A stretch of DNA of 64,000 bases from Parapristionchus giblindavisi (lineage: Eukaryota > Nematoda > Chromadorea > Rhabditida > Diplogasteridae): contig CALSFV010000052.1 in NCBI GenBank assembly GCA_943737045.1, positions 496,001 to 560,000 of the forward strand, read 5' to 3'. The notes under the pieces were generated by a model. The model saw nothing but the letters and a program-made list of their open reading frames with translations. It ran no database searches and was not told the DNA's origin. This document shows, in pieces, positions 1 through 14,400 of this stretch (its first letter is position 1; each line of letters starts with the position of its first letter). The translations under genes were made by a program, and so were the position numbers.

Positions 1-632
1 AGTTTGTATGTTGAGCGGTCGTTCTTGCTTTGAAAGTCATGAGAACGCTGAGCTCCAACTCTTGCGAATTTCAAGAAATTTAATTTTCGATTTTTGCAAT
101 TTACACATATCTCACATTCTGTTGCAATTTTCGATGCCTGCGAAATGTTGGCTGGCCAAGGGAATATGACCACCATGTACACAATCGTCAGGGCTACAAT
201 ATGCACTATTCCATTACTGGGGCTAGCGCTTCAACGAGGATAGAAGAAGAAAAATCTGAAAATCAGACTCGAAAAAACATATTCAGAACGATATGATATT
301 AATGTTCCGCAGTGTTTGTAAGAGTGCATGACATGTTATTCACAAATAAAAATAAATAAAAGTCCTAGTTATCACGATTGAAAAGTTATGAATTTTTCAA
401 TTTTTTTTATTTTATGAAACATGTGAGCCGGGTTTGAGCCCAAGGGCATTTTCACTATAACTTTCATCGGTTTCCCCCCGGGATGTGTCTATGATGAAAG
501 TATTGAGGCCCAGATCGAAAGTCTTGGCGAATGTCCGGCAGGGGGTCAAAATGCTCGAGTCTTACCGAGCCAGTCTCTTAAGGCCGACTCATATGCGAAG
601 CGGCTTACGCTGATATATAGAATAAGGAATCA
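1..632. other. intergenic, no gene seen
   Basis: AT-rich sequence with no open reading frame that looks coding and no recognisable RNA gene. It leads directly into the foldback element that begins near 633. Confidence 0.5.
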
Positions 633-1310
633 TTGCGGGCCCGCAAACTTGGGGGGCGATCGATTCGGCAACGATCGTTTCGGCAACGGATCATAAATCG
701 GTTGGGAGATGGCCTATGGGAACAAAAGTTGTATCATTGTTATCAGTAGGGGTGTACGGTATTGTGCTACCGTAACGGTCGGGAATCGTGAACTGATTTT
801 TTTCAGTGAACCCATGACCCGGGGTTCATGGTTGAAAATTACCGAAGTCGAAAAATTCATGATGGTCCGAGACCAAATACTATATGCCTGTATATCAACA
901 GTCAGCTAACTTTTATTTTTATGGATACCGTAGCCCGAACTACCGTAATCAAACCGGGATTTGCCTTGAATTTCGCTATAATATTGAAGAGTGCGGTAGC
1001 TAGATTACGGTAGTTCGGGTTACGGTATCCATAAAAATAAAAGTTAGCTGACTGTTGATATACAGGCATATAGTATTTGGTCTTGGACCATCATGAATTT
1101 CTCGACTTCGGTAATTTTCAACCATGAACCCCGGGTCATGGGTCCACTGAAAAAAATCAGTTCATGATTCCCGACGGTTACGGTAGCACAATACCGTACA
1201 CCCCTACTGATAACAATGGCACAACTTTTGTTCCCATAGGCCATCTCCCAACCGATTTATGATCCGTTGCCGAAACGATCGTTGCCGAATCGATCGCCCC
1301 CCGCAAACTT
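633..1310. repeat. foldback element with about 300-bp arms
   Basis: Bases about 651-948 are repeated in inverted orientation at about 1003-1302, leaving a loop of about 55 bp. Both arms carry the same 66-codon open frame on opposite strands, which is a by-product of the palindrome. The left end is flanked by the palindrome TTGCGGGCCCGCAA at 633-646. A diverged single-arm relative lies at about 34177-34496, so this is an interspersed family. Confidence 0.85.
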
Positions 1311-1332
1311 AGAGGGAGGGGAGGGGGAGCGA

Positions 1333-1487
1333 TTGCGGGCCCGCAATGACTACTTTATTACTACCCTGCTATTTTTTGCTATCGGTCGTTTTTCTCTGTT
1401 AACGAAGCAAAGTGAAGAGAACTGAGATGAACGACCGATCACAAAAAGTAGCAGGGTAGGAATGAAGTAGTCATTGCGGGCCCGCAA
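1333..1487. repeat. hairpin MITE bounded by TTGCGGGCCCGCAA
   Basis: The element begins and ends with the same 14-bp palindrome (1333-1346 and 1474-1487). Its arms (TGACTACTTTATTACTACCC and the inverse near 1450-1473) pair over most of their length, with a short loop around 1395-1425. Two more copies of the boundary palindrome follow at 1513-1526 and, with one changed base, at 1542-1555. Confidence 0.75.
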
Positions 1488-2432
1488 TCGATCAACTCCC
1501 CTCTCTCCTAGTTTGCGGGCCCGCAATGATTATAGACCGCTCTGCGGGCCCGCAATGAATTGTGCATTATTGTCATCTCTACCTCTTACCTATATCGGCT
1601 GTAGCATTTTCAGGAAAATAACAACTTCTTTTTAAAAATCCGAAATCTAAATCGGAAAATTCCGATTTTTCGAAAACGGGAACCAAAAATTTATGTACAA
1701 GGAGCACATTAACCATCAACAAGTTTCAATAGCATACAGTATCCAAATGTAATTTAGCGATAGCTTCAAAGGATTACAGTAGTTATCTCGAATCGATTTT
1801 TCGTATTCTTCGAGAAAGCGATGTCGCGATACCTAATCGATGACTAGTTTGGAATACTTCTTTGCGTAAGTTGCAGCTAACAATATAATATCTATATTAC
1901 TGTGGTCTCTTCGTATCGATTAGATTAAATAGAATTATTTTTGTTATTGAATTAAACATAAATTTTGTTTCCATACTTCTTTATCGGGACTATAATGGTG
2001 AATCATGGAAGGGAGTTGAATGTGAACAAAGTGAAGTATTGATATGAAAAGGATAAATACGAAATGTGGTTATGAGATCTTCTGTAGCGATTACCAGATA
2101 TTAACAAATAACAAAAGGTAACAAATTGATGAAATGACAACAAATAAATTAGCGATAGTGTAATGACATCTCTGATATTGACGAGTACGAGTCAATGCAA
2201 CAATGACAGACAAAATAATGAAGCGAATATTGGCAAAAGATTAGTATGGTGATGTTACGACAAGTAGCACGAGGCGGTGTAAGTAAAAGACTAAAAATAG
2301 ACTACGGTAAGTAAAGCAAAGTACGGATGAAAAGTAAGAGGTATATAGAATTACGGTAAGTGGAAAGAGATTACGGTAAGTGCAAAGAGATTGGGACATA
2401 ACTGAACGATGATCAGTCTAATCGAAAACCTA
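1488..2432. other. intergenic, repeat-bearing, downstream of the helicase gene
   Basis: No coding segment recognised. About 1883-2012 recurs in inverted orientation near 21200-21335, so it is a dispersed repeat. The stretch 2280-2400 holds several TTACGGTAAGT words. The helicase stop codon on the minus strand is at 2433-2435, so its 3' UTR and polyadenylation site should lie here. Confidence 0.5.
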
Positions 2433-5400
2433 TCAAAGGTTTTTCGAGTTGACACGGGTGAATTTACCATTCTTAACGACTTTCTTCCAGGAGCTACACT
2501 TGTTGAGCACTTGGGAGCAGCCAAAAATGATCAGAGCACGCTGCTGTCGAGACACGGCTACTGTACACCTGACAAGATATCATGAATACCGTAATTTGCG
2601 TTTAGGGAGTTTTCATTTATAGAGTACGGTAACGACTAAACTGTGATACTAGATTACGATTAGTGTAGAGACTACGGTATATTGCATACAGATAAATGTA
2701 AAGGTTCAGATCGAGGTAGGACGCTTTCAGATTGCGGTAAATGATTTTTTCAAACTGTTGGCTTTTTTTAATTTTTAAACAAACAAAAATGGGCAATAAC
2801 CAATAAAAAAACTATGAATTTCAAGAATAACCTGTTCTGGCAGTTGAAGAATGTCATATTGCCAGCTGGCTTGCTTCTACTCGTAAGAACAATCACGATA
2901 GGCTTTTCCTTGCCCTGAAATTAAACCCATCAATTCTTAATTATGTGGCAATATTCAATATAAAGAACGACTATGCATGATCGCAATCAATCACAACAAG
3001 AATAATATACCAATAATTGATTTTAAACGTTCATTTACCTGGGATGAATCGACAGTGTAGACATCATAGTCAGTCCCAAGACTCCTCTCGATCTGTCTCT
3101 TCTGTTCCTTATATAGTGAGATGATCATGATGTCATCCTTCTGATCAGCAGGGAATTTCTTCAGAAGACGAAGAAGTGCCTCCTTTTCGCTGTAATTGTA
3201 CTGCGATCCTCCTTTGCTTCTCGACTGTCCTTGAACATTGACGAACAAAAGTTGAGGACTGCCCTTCTTGACTAATCCAGCATTGGTGAGGGGGAAGATG
3301 GTCTCCATCTTCCTTGATATAAGTCGACCATTATAAGACAAATGATTGTAGGGTTCAACGAGTGCTTGAGGTGCTCGATACACTTCAACAAGTTGAATAA
3401 CAGGAAGATTCTTGAACTTCATAGCAACATTCAATGCCGATCTACCAGCCAATTCGTGTCCGGTGATGTGCTCATCGTACATAAATGGGGGCAATTGCTT
3501 ATCATCCCCGATCAGAACAAATTTAGCCTTAGGGAAGGCTCGAATCAAACAGTAGAAAGTAGATTCCGTGAGTAGTGAAGCCTCGTCGATAATGATTTTC
3601 TCCGCATCCTTCATCGTTTCCACAAGACCGGGATTGCTCTCGTTGTAATGCATGCGGTAGAGGATCATGTCTACTGCAATTATTATTATTATTATTATTT
3701 GCAATTCAGTTTCTATCATAGATTTTCGGCGCCCTCACCGGATTTTATTTATAGTGGGTCGAACTAGAAAAATCGCTATTTTTCACTTACAAGGGAAGTC
3801 AGGTTGGGCGGTCCCGGACTTCGGGATGGGACATATACCATTCGATAGGTATCCGAAAAAGAAGATTTTTCATATTGGTCATTTTGGCAAAATGCCCCTG
3901 GGCGCAGAGTTATTTGCATATTTCTCCGGATTTTCGCCCTACAATGAAACACATTCTCTGTGAGATAGCTTGTGCGGGAATCGAACTTGCAAGCAAAAGA
4001 TACATAGACCATCCTCTTTAAGTAAATATAAAAATAAATAAATTCATTTTAGCCATTGCTTGTGTTGTTTACCACTCTTATTCACCACTGCTTCCTTTCG
4101 ATCTCACAGAGAATGTGTTTCATTGTAGGGCGAAAATCCGGAGAAATATGCAAATAACTCTGCGCCCAGGGGCATTTTGCCAAAATGACCAACATGAAAA
4201 ATCTTCTGTTTCGGATACCTATCGAATGGTATATGTCCCATCCCGAAGTCCGGGACCGCCCAACCTGACTTCCCTTGTTAAATTGTAATCTTTCACATGA
4301 AAAATGAGCTTTATGTAGTGGGTCAATCCTGAAAGTAAGCCATATAGATCCTCAAACTGTGAGGGTATGAAAATGTATGGTTTCTATTAGTGCATCGGAA
4401 AACAGAGAAACGGTAGAGCGAAAGTGAGCGTGGATGCAGTTAGAGTGATCTTGCAGTAACCCTCTTGGCAGTTTGCCAACTTTCGCGTGATCGTTCTCGC
4501 TGTATTGATTATGTGCTATGGGATGAACAATGTACCTGTCGACAGTATGATCCTCGACCTGAGGTACCGTTCGAGCGCGCTTTTCGCTGCACGAAGACTG
4601 TTGTCTAAAGCATGCTCCAACTTTATCATCTCCTCTCGACTCAATCGATGTCCCTTAATAATAAATTTTTTAAATTAATAACTTAGGTGGGCACGCTGGG
4701 GGAAAGGCTGTGCTCAAACCTGGGAATTGTAAAGCAAGGCTATGCGCATGGCCATTTTTTAGCAGATTTAGCTGGAAATTTTCCATGTTTTTCGAGACAA
4801 GGCTATGCGCAAGGCCCCGTAAGGGAAGGCAAGGCTGTGCGCAAAAAGAATTCGTTTTCACGCGCCCACCTATGATTGGAGGCTCCGCCCATCACGTATG
4901 ACCAAAGTGAAGATGATGATGATGATTTGAATATACCCTAACTTACAACATATTTATAAAACTAACCTTATCATTCAATCCTGAATCTCGTTTAGCTGCC
5001 AGCTCGAGATATTTGACCACTTTCCCGATATCAGCATCCTTTGCGTTATACATCCATCTTTCATATCTGGGCAACTCCTCAAATACGTCGTAAGGCATCG
5101 GAGAGCTTGCATCCAATCGATCAAAGGACTGCACGTGGTAGGCACGGAGTGTACCTGAAATAAATCAATCAATAAATCGATATTTTGTTAAAATAAATCA
5201 TATTACAAATGTATGAAATGAATATGAATGATAATAGTGATGATGATACACTTACCATTGTCGAATGATTCCAACGACTCGGCAAGATTGTCTACAGCCA
5301 CGTTCTGTACAGCTAGCAGAAGTTGCACTCCGCCATCTCCAAACGACGCAGCCATAGCAGCAGCTACCGTAGTCTTGCCTGATCCAGGAGGGGACAGGAT

Positions 5401-8400
5401 ACAGAATCCGGGATGCTTCAGGCCCTCGTAGATGATCATGGCTCGTGATTGCCTCTCGTTAAGCGTCAGTGTCTTTCCATCCTTCTTCATCACACTTCTC
5501 AGACCTGATTTGTACTTGAACCGAGGCGCATTCTTCTTGTACAGATACGACAATATCTTCGGTTGTACACTCATCGCCTCCTTCATCTTATCATCGGTAT
5601 CATCCAATCTGCAATCAATCAATCAATATTTATCAGGTTCACACTGTGGTGTGCTGGGATAAGGTTGATTTGGAACATTTGGAAAAATCATAAATTTTAG
5701 GTGTAATCGCCGTTTTGCTTATATAGTGCGTCGATTTTGGAAATATGGTGGTATGATTAAGAAAATTCGTTATTTTTCGCTTTAAAATGGCCAATTTTAG
5801 TTTCGTTTCGTATATTGTGACATGAAAATGAGCCATATATAGTGGGTCAATCCTCGCATTACGAGGTTATGAAAATGTATGGTTCCAAATCCAACCTGCA
5901 CTCGATAGTTTTCAGACTCTCAATGACGATGTTCTTGTCGTCATTCTGCAGTAGCGCGTCTGTCCACACATTCGAGGGCTGTTTGCCAAGTGCCTGAATT
6001 CAATCAAATATAATTTTTAATCGATATAGTATAATTTAATTTGAGTACTCAGGTAAATCGCTTTGAATCTAATCGGGGCATTTTTTGAATCTAATCGGAA
6101 CATGCGTCTTTTTGAATCTAATCAGATAATTTTTTGAATCTAATCAGAACATTTGTCTTTTTGAATCTAATCAGAACGTTCTTTGAATCTAATCAGAGAG
6201 ATTTTTGAATCTAATTTAGCCCTAGTTTCTTCTAAAATTGCTCTAATTAGATTCAAAAAGATTTGCCTGAGTACATTGTATCCTAGTAGAACAGGTCGAA
6301 TAGCTAGGTTCTCTGTTTAAAAAAAACCGGTAAGGTATTTCGATTTTTGGCAAATTTTGCTCTAAATCCGATCAGGTTTTTCGATTTTTGTGAAATTTTG
6401 GCCCAAAATCCGGTCAGGCTTGGTACTTTGTAACATACTTTTCGACCTATGTATCCTAGTAGACCAGATCAGCATATGGTAGGAAAGAGTATAATAGTGA
6501 CTGGACCTTGATCAGCTCATCGTTGTGTCCACACGTGACCGCGACGCGTTTCCTCCGGTCCTTCGTGTAGCGGCGCACGGTGAGCACCTAATATATTTAT
6601 TAATTTTTTCATCAATTATAGTCGATAGGAATTTAACGCAAGTAGACCAATTTACTGCGATGGGTTTTTTTGAAATTTGTTCTATCAGGACTTTGTGCCT
6701 TTTATACCAGATTCCGGCTACTGGGGTTTTCGACCACGCCGGATCGAATGGCACTGGTCCCGAGCCGATCCGGAGCCGTCTTTTAGGTGAAACGCCGGCT
6801 CTCGGGTTTTTTGCACATTTTGGCGCGCAACTTGGTGATAAGTATATCAAAAATTAAAAGTTGGTATATCAAAATGACCACAAGACTTGGGGCAATCTAA
6901 CTCGTATTTTTGCCGATTTTTCCCATTCACGGTTTTTCCGTAATTTCCGGTCAAAGTTGGCGGAGGGCAAAAAAAGGCGAAAATCAAAATGCCGAAATAT
7001 GATTGCTCGAAATCGGCTCTATAACTTTTTGAGATTAAGACTTATATTAAACAACTTTTTACGGCGCATCTTTTGGTGCTAACGTCGCGCATCTTGTCCC
7101 CCGGGATTATGACGAAATAGGCCTTGGAAGAAATCCGGAAAGTAGGTTTTTCGCGATTTTCACCTATTCAACTTAATTTTCTCGTCCCGGCTCCTGAAAG
7201 TAAATTGTACAACTCGATGAGGCGCAACTTTTTACTTTTGGACCCAACTCATTTGGTTTAGTATTCGCGGAGTTGTGCGGTCGCGAAAAATGGTCAATTT
7301 TTAACATTTTCAAAATACTCAAATTTCGCACCTTTTTTATTCAACCAAACTATGCTCATGTTGTAGCGCTTGAAAAACTGATTTAGAAAAACTATGTCTC
7401 TTCACCTCCGCACGACCTCTTTGTACCGCGAAAAATCGCCGAAAAGGTGTGAAAACACGATTTTGCCAGTTTTCTTGGTTAAATTTATTTTTAAAATTAT
7501 TTTAGGCGTTTTATATGGCAAAGAAAGTTGTAGCGCGACTCTTTGCGCGTCGATTGGTGTATAATATGACTATATTTAGAAACAAAATTAACTCATGGCG
7601 TAAAGAGGTACCACTCTAAAATCACCGAGCGGGTTCGAACCCCGGTTCGATCCAAATCTTTTGCTGATTTTTCCTGACTGAAATAAAGTGTTCTAGGGTA
7701 GTTTTTCGTGTCAAGAATGATGAAACAAGTTATTTTGACTCATTTTGAGCTTGGAAAAAGTATCAATGGGTAAGAAAAAGTGAGAAAAGTGATTAACTGG
7801 GCAGTTACTTTGCGGATGGGTGCGCAGCACCCATCCGCGCTAGTGTAATTCTACAGAAATAAAACGCTCATAAGTAAAACAATTTATGGATCCCCCTAGC
7901 ACTGCTAGTTAACCCCTATATAAAAGATCGCAATTAGACCAATTTACTGCGGTAGGTTTTTTGAAATTTGTTCTATCAAGATGTTGGGTGATTTATGCCA
8001 GATTCCGGCTACTGGGGTTTTCGACCACGCCGGATCGAATGGCACTGGTCCCGAGCCGATCCGGAGCCGTCTTTTAGGTGAAACGCCGGCTCTCGGGTTT
8101 TTTGCACATTTTGGCGCGCAACTTGGTAATAAGTATATCAAAAATTGCAAGTTGGGGTATGGAACTGACCACGAGACTTGGGGCTATCTAATTTGCATTT
8201 TTGCCGATTTTTCCCAATCACGGGTAGCCGGGAAATTGCGGTCAAAGTTGACGGAGAGCAAAAAAACCCGAAAATCGAAATCGGTAAATATGAGAACTCA
8301 AAAAATCGCCCATAACTTTTTCTGCTTCAGACTTATGTTAAACAACTTTTTACGGCGCATCTTTTGGCACTAGTGTCGTGCCCTGAAACGGGCTTGGTGA

Positions 8401-11400
8401 TGACGAAATAGGCCTGGGAAGAAATCCGGAAAGTAGGTTTTTCGAGAATTTCACCTATTCAACTTAATTTTTCCGTCCCGGCTCCTGAAAGTAAATTGTA
8501 CAACTCGACATGCCGCAACTTTTCGCTTTTGGACCCAACTCATTCGAAGCAATATCCACGGAGCGGTGCGGTCGCGAATAATGGTCGATTTTTAACTTTT
8601 TCAAAAAACTCAAATTTCGCACCTTTTTTATTCAACCTAACTATGCTCATGTTGTAGCGCTTGAAAAACTGATTTAGAAAAACTATGACTCTTCACCTCC
8701 GCACGACATCTTTGTACCGCGAAAAATCGCCGAAAAGGTGCGAAAACACGATTTTGCCAGTTTTCTTAGCTAAATTTATTTTCATTTTTATTTTAGGCGT
8801 TTTATATGGCAAAGAAAGTTGTAGTCCTACTCTTTGCGCGTCGATTGGTGTATAATGTGACTATATTTAGAAACAAAATGAACCCATGGCGTCGAGGTAA
8901 AGAGGGACTACTCTAAAATCACCGAGCGGGTTCGAACCCCGGTTCGATCCAAAACTTTTGCTGATTTTTCCTGACTGAAATATAGTGTTCTAGGGTAGTT
9001 TTTCGTGTTAAGTATGATGAAACAACTTGTTTTGACTCATTCTGAGCAGGAAAACATGTCATGCGTGACTCTTAACTCTTACCTCGCTTCAATTGATATC
9101 TGTATCGACATTCATTCAGTTGAACGAAATTTTTCGATAATGGTGAGACAAACATTGATCCTAAGACAACCGGAAAATGTCGGAAAGCTTATGAACGAGG
9201 AGTCCACGAATGAGTTTCATGTCATATAATATAGAAAATGGGGGGTTGGGGGGGTGTCCCCCCAAACAATCAAAAGCTACCTACTTCCAAGTAATTTTGC
9301 TGTTCAAAATTCAAAGCAAATAGTTTTATGTTGTCGTTTTTCATATATTTTTTCGACAAATTGTCTAATGAGTCAGAAAACAAGAGAAGAGCGTCCATAC
9401 TTGGCGACTCAAGCAGTCTATGCGGAAGGGTGCGCAGCGCCCTTCCGCGCTAGCGAAATGCTCCTCCCGCGCTAAAAGTATAAAACGCTCAGAAGTAAAC
9501 AAAATTAATGGATCCCCCTAGCACTGCTAGTAACCCCTATATAAAAGATCGCAATTAGACCAATTTACCGGGATAGGTTTTTTCAAATTTCTTTTGTCAA
9601 GATGTTGTGCCGATTATACCAGATTCCGGCTACTGGGGTTTTCGACCACGCCGGATCGAATGGCACTGGTCCCGAGCCGATCCGGAGCCGTCTTTTAGGT
9701 GAAACGCCGGCTCTCGGGTTTTTTGCACTTTTTGGCGCGCAACTTGGTGTCAAGTGTATCAGAAATTGCAAGTTGGGGTATGGAACTGACCACAAGACTT
9801 GGGGCAATCTAATTTATATTTTTGCCGATTTTTCCCATTCACGGTTTTTCCGGAAATTCCGGTCAAAGTTGGCGGAGGGCAAAAAAGGCGAAAATCAAAA
9901 TGCCGAAATATGATTGCTCAAAATCGGCTCTATAACTTTTTGAGATTAAGACTTATATTAAACAACTTTTTACGGCGCATCTTTTGGTGCTAACGCCACG
10001 CGCCTTGTCCCCCGGGATGATGACGAAATAGACCTCGGAAGAAATCCGAAAAGTAGGTTTTTCGCAATTTTCACCCATTCAAAGTAATTTTCGCGTCCCG
10101 GCTCCTGAAAGTAAATTGTACAACTCGATGAGGCGCAACTTTTTGCTTTTGGACCCAACTCATTTAGTTTAGTATTCGCGGAGTTGTGCGGTCGCGAAAA
10201 ATGGTCGATTATTAACTTTTTCAAAAAACTCAAATTTCGCACCTTTTTTATTCAACCAAACTATTCTCATGTTGTAGCCCTTGAAAAACTGATTTAGAAA
10301 AACTATGTCTCTTCACCTCCGCACGTCCTCTTTGTACCGCGAAAAATCGCCGAAAAGGTGCGAAAACACGATTTTGCCAGTTTTTTTGGTAAAACTTATT
10401 TTAAAAATTGTTCTACGCGTTTTATATGGTAAAGCAAGTTGTAGCCCCACTCTTTATGCGTCGATTGAGGTATAATATGACTATATTTAGAAACAAAATG
10501 AACTCATGGCGTCGAGGTAAAGAGGTAGCACTCTAAAAACACCGAGCGGGTTCGAACCCCGGTTCGATCCAAAACTTTTGCTGATTTTTACTGGTCTCGA
10601 GAATGTGTCCTAGGGTAGTTTTTCGTGTTAAGAATGATGAAACAACTTGCTTTGAGTCATTCTGATCAGGAAAACATGTCATGCATGACTCTTAACTCTT
10701 ACCTCGCTTCAATTGATATCTGTAGCGACATTCATTCAGTTCAACGAAATTTTTCGATAATAGTGAGACAAACATTGATCCTCAGACATCAGGACAATGT
10801 CGGAAAGCTTATGAACGAGTCCACGAATGTGTTTCATGTTATGCAATATAGAAAATGGGGGGTTGGGGGGGTGTCCCCCCCCAAACAATCAAAAGGTCGA
10901 GCTTGCTTCCAAGTACTTTTGCCGTTCAAAATTCAAAGCAAATAGTTTTGTGTTGTCGTTTTTCATATATTTCTTTCGACAAATCGTCTAATAAGTCAGA
11001 AAACAAGAGAAAAGTGTCCATACTGGGCGACTCGAGCAGTCTAGACGGAAGGGTGCGCAGCACCCTTCCGCGCTAGCGCAATGCTCCTCCCGCGCTACAA
11101 GTATACATGTCAAAAGTAAAAAAAATTTATGGATCCCCCTAGCACTGCTAGTTAACCCCTATATAAAAGATCGCAATTAGACCAATTTACCGCGGTAGGT
11201 TTTTTGAAATTTGTTCTATCAGGATGTTGGGTGATTTATGCCAGATTCCGGCTACTGGGGTTTTCGACCACGCCGGATCGAATGGCACTGGTCCCGAGCC
11301 GATCCGGAGCCGTCTTTTAGGTGAAACGCCGGCTCTCGGGTTTTTTGCACATTTTGGCGCCCAACTTGGTGATAATTATGTCAAAAATTAAAAGTTGGTA

Positions 11401-14400
11401 TACTAAAATGACCACAAGACTTGGGGCAATCTAAATCGTATTTTTGCCGATTTTTCGCGATCACGGGTTGCCGCGAGATTAACGTTCGAAGTTGGAAGAG
11501 AGCAAAAAAATGCAAAAATCGGGCGCGCATAATTTGATTGCTCGAAATCGGCTCTATAACTTTTTGAGATTAAGACTTATATTAAACAACTTTTTACGGC
11601 GCATCTTTTGGTGCTAACGCCACGCGCCTTGTCCCCCGGGATTATGACGAAATAGGCTTCTGAAAAAATCCTTAAAGTAGGTTTTTCGCAATTTTCACCC
11701 ATTCAAAGTAATTTTCGCGTCCCGGCTCCTGAAAGTAAATTGTACAACTCGAAGTGCCGCATCTTTTTGCTTTTTGACCCAACTCATTTCGGGCAATACT
11801 CGCCGAGCTGTGCGGTCGCGAAAAAGGGTCAATTTTTAACTTTTTCAAAAAACTCAAATTTCGCACCTTTTTTATTCAACCTAACTATGCTCATGTTGTA
11901 GCGCTTGAAAAACTGATTTAGAAAAACTATGCCACTTCACCTCCGCACGACCTGTTTGTACCGCGAAAAATCGCCGAAAAGGTGCGAAAACACGATTTTG
12001 CCAGTTTTCTTGGTTAAATTTATTTTAGAAATTGATTTACGCGTTTTATATGGCAAAGAAAGTTGTAGCCCCACTCTATACGCGTCGATTGGTGTATAAT
12101 ATGACTATATTCAGAAATAATATAAACCCATGGCGTCGAGGTAAAGAGGTACTACTCTAAAAACACCGAGCGGGTTCGAACCCCGGTTCGATCCAAAACT
12201 TTTGCTGATTTTTCCTGACCGAAATAAGGTGTTCTGGGGTAATGTTATTTGCCAAGAATGATGAAACAAGTTGTTTTGAGCCATTCTGAGCTGGAAAACG
12301 TTTATTTTATAGCAGCACAAAGAGTAATTGAGGCGGATGGGCGCGCAGCGCCCTTCCGCGCTAGCGAAATGCTCCTCCCGCGCTAAAAGTATAAAACGCT
12401 TACAAATAAAACAATTTATGGATCCCCCTAGCACTGCTAGTTAACCCCTATATAAAAGATCGCAAGTAGACCAATTTACCGCGGTAGGTTTTTTGGAATT
12501 TGTTCTATCAGGATGTTGTGCCGATTATACCAGATTCCGGCTACTGGGGTTTTCGACCACGCCGGATCGAATGGCACTGGTCCCGAGCCGATCCGGAGCC
12601 GTCTTTTAGGTGAAACGCCGGCTCTCGGGTTTTTTGCACATTTTGGCGCGCAACTTGGTGTCAAGTATATCAAAAATTGCAAGTTGGGGTATTAAAATGA
12701 CCACAACACTTGGGGCAATCTAAATTGTATTTTTGCCGATTTTTCCCATTCACGGTTTTTCCGGAAATTCCGGTCAAAGTTGGCGGAGAGCAAAAAAACG
12801 CGAAAATCAAAATCGGCAAATATGAATGCTCAAAAACTGTTCGTTCATTTTTTGAGATTAAGACTTATATTAAACAACTTTTTACGGCGCATCTTTTGGT
12901 GCTAACGTCGCGCCTCTTGTCCCCCCGGATGATGACGAAATAGACCTCGGAAGAAATCCGGAAAGTAGGTTTTTCGCAATTTTCACGTATTCAACGTAAT
13001 TTTCGCGTCCCGGCTCCTGAAACTAAATTGTACAACTCGAGGAGACTGAACTTTTTGCTTTTAGACCCAACTCATTTGGTTTAGTATTCGCGGAGTTGTG
13101 CGGTCGCGAAAAATGGCCGATTTTTAACTTTTTCAAAAAATTCAAATTTCGCACCTTTTTTATTCAACCAAACTATGCTCACGTTGTAGCCCTTGAAAAA
13201 CTGATTTAGAAAAACTACGTCTCTTCACCTCCGCACGATATCTTTGTACCGCGAAAAATCGCCGAAAAGGTGCGAAAACACGATTTTGCCAGTTTTCTTG
13301 GTTAAATTTATTTTTAAAATTGTTTTAGGCGTTTTGCATGGCAAAGAAAGTTGTAGCGCGACTCTTTAGGCGTCGATTGAGGTATAATATGACTATGTTT
13401 AGTAAATAATATCATTCGTGGCGTCGAGGTAAAGAGGTACCACTCCAAAATCACCGAGCGGGTTCGAACCCCGGTTCGATCCAAAACTTTTGCTGATTTT
13501 TCCTGACTGAAATATAGTATTCTAGGGTAGTTTTTCGTGTTAAGAATGATGAAACAACTTGTTTTGAGTCATTCTGAGCAGGAAAACATGTCATGCGTGA
13601 CTCTTAACTCTTACCTCGCTTCAATTGATATCTGTAGCGACATTCATTCAGTTCAACGAAATTTTTCGATAATAGTGAGACAAACATTGATCCTCAGACA
13701 TCAGGAAAATGTCGGAAAGCTTATGAACGAGTCCACGAATGAGTTTCATGTTATGCAATATAGAAAATGGGGGGTTGGGGGGGTGTCCCCCCCAAACAAT
13801 CAAAAGCTTACGCCAACTTCTTCCAAGTAATTGTGCCGTTCAGAATTCAAAGCAAATAGTTTTATGTTGTCGTTTTTCATATATATTTTTCGACAAATCG
13901 TCTAATAAGTCAGAAAACAAGAGAAAAGTGTCCATACTGGGCGACTCGAGCAGTCTATGCGGAAGGGTGCGCAGCACCCTTCCGCGCTAGCGCAATGCTC
14001 CTCCCGCGCTACAAGTATACATGTCAAAAGTAAAACAATTTTCGGCTCTGCCCCTAGCACTGCTAGTTAACCCCTATATAAAAGATCGCAATTCGACCGA
14101 TTTACTGGGATAGGTTTTTTGAAATTTGTTCTATCAGGATGTTGTGCCGATTATACCAGATTCCGGCTACTGGGGTTTTCGACCACGCCGGATCGAATGG
14201 CACTGGTCCCGAGCCGATCCGGAGCCTTCTTTTAGGTGAAACGCCGGCTCTCGGGTTTTTTGCACTTTTTGGCGCGCAACTTGGTGATAAGTATATCAAA
14301 AATTGCAAGTTGGGGTATGGAACTGACCACAAGACTTGGGGCAATCTAATTTTTATTTTTGCCGATTTTTCCCGAACACGGGTTGCCGTGAAATTAACGT

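Noticed and set aside
709..1244. Matching 66-codon frames on opposite strands
   Set aside because: Again a by-product of the foldback arms at 651-948 and 1003-1302.
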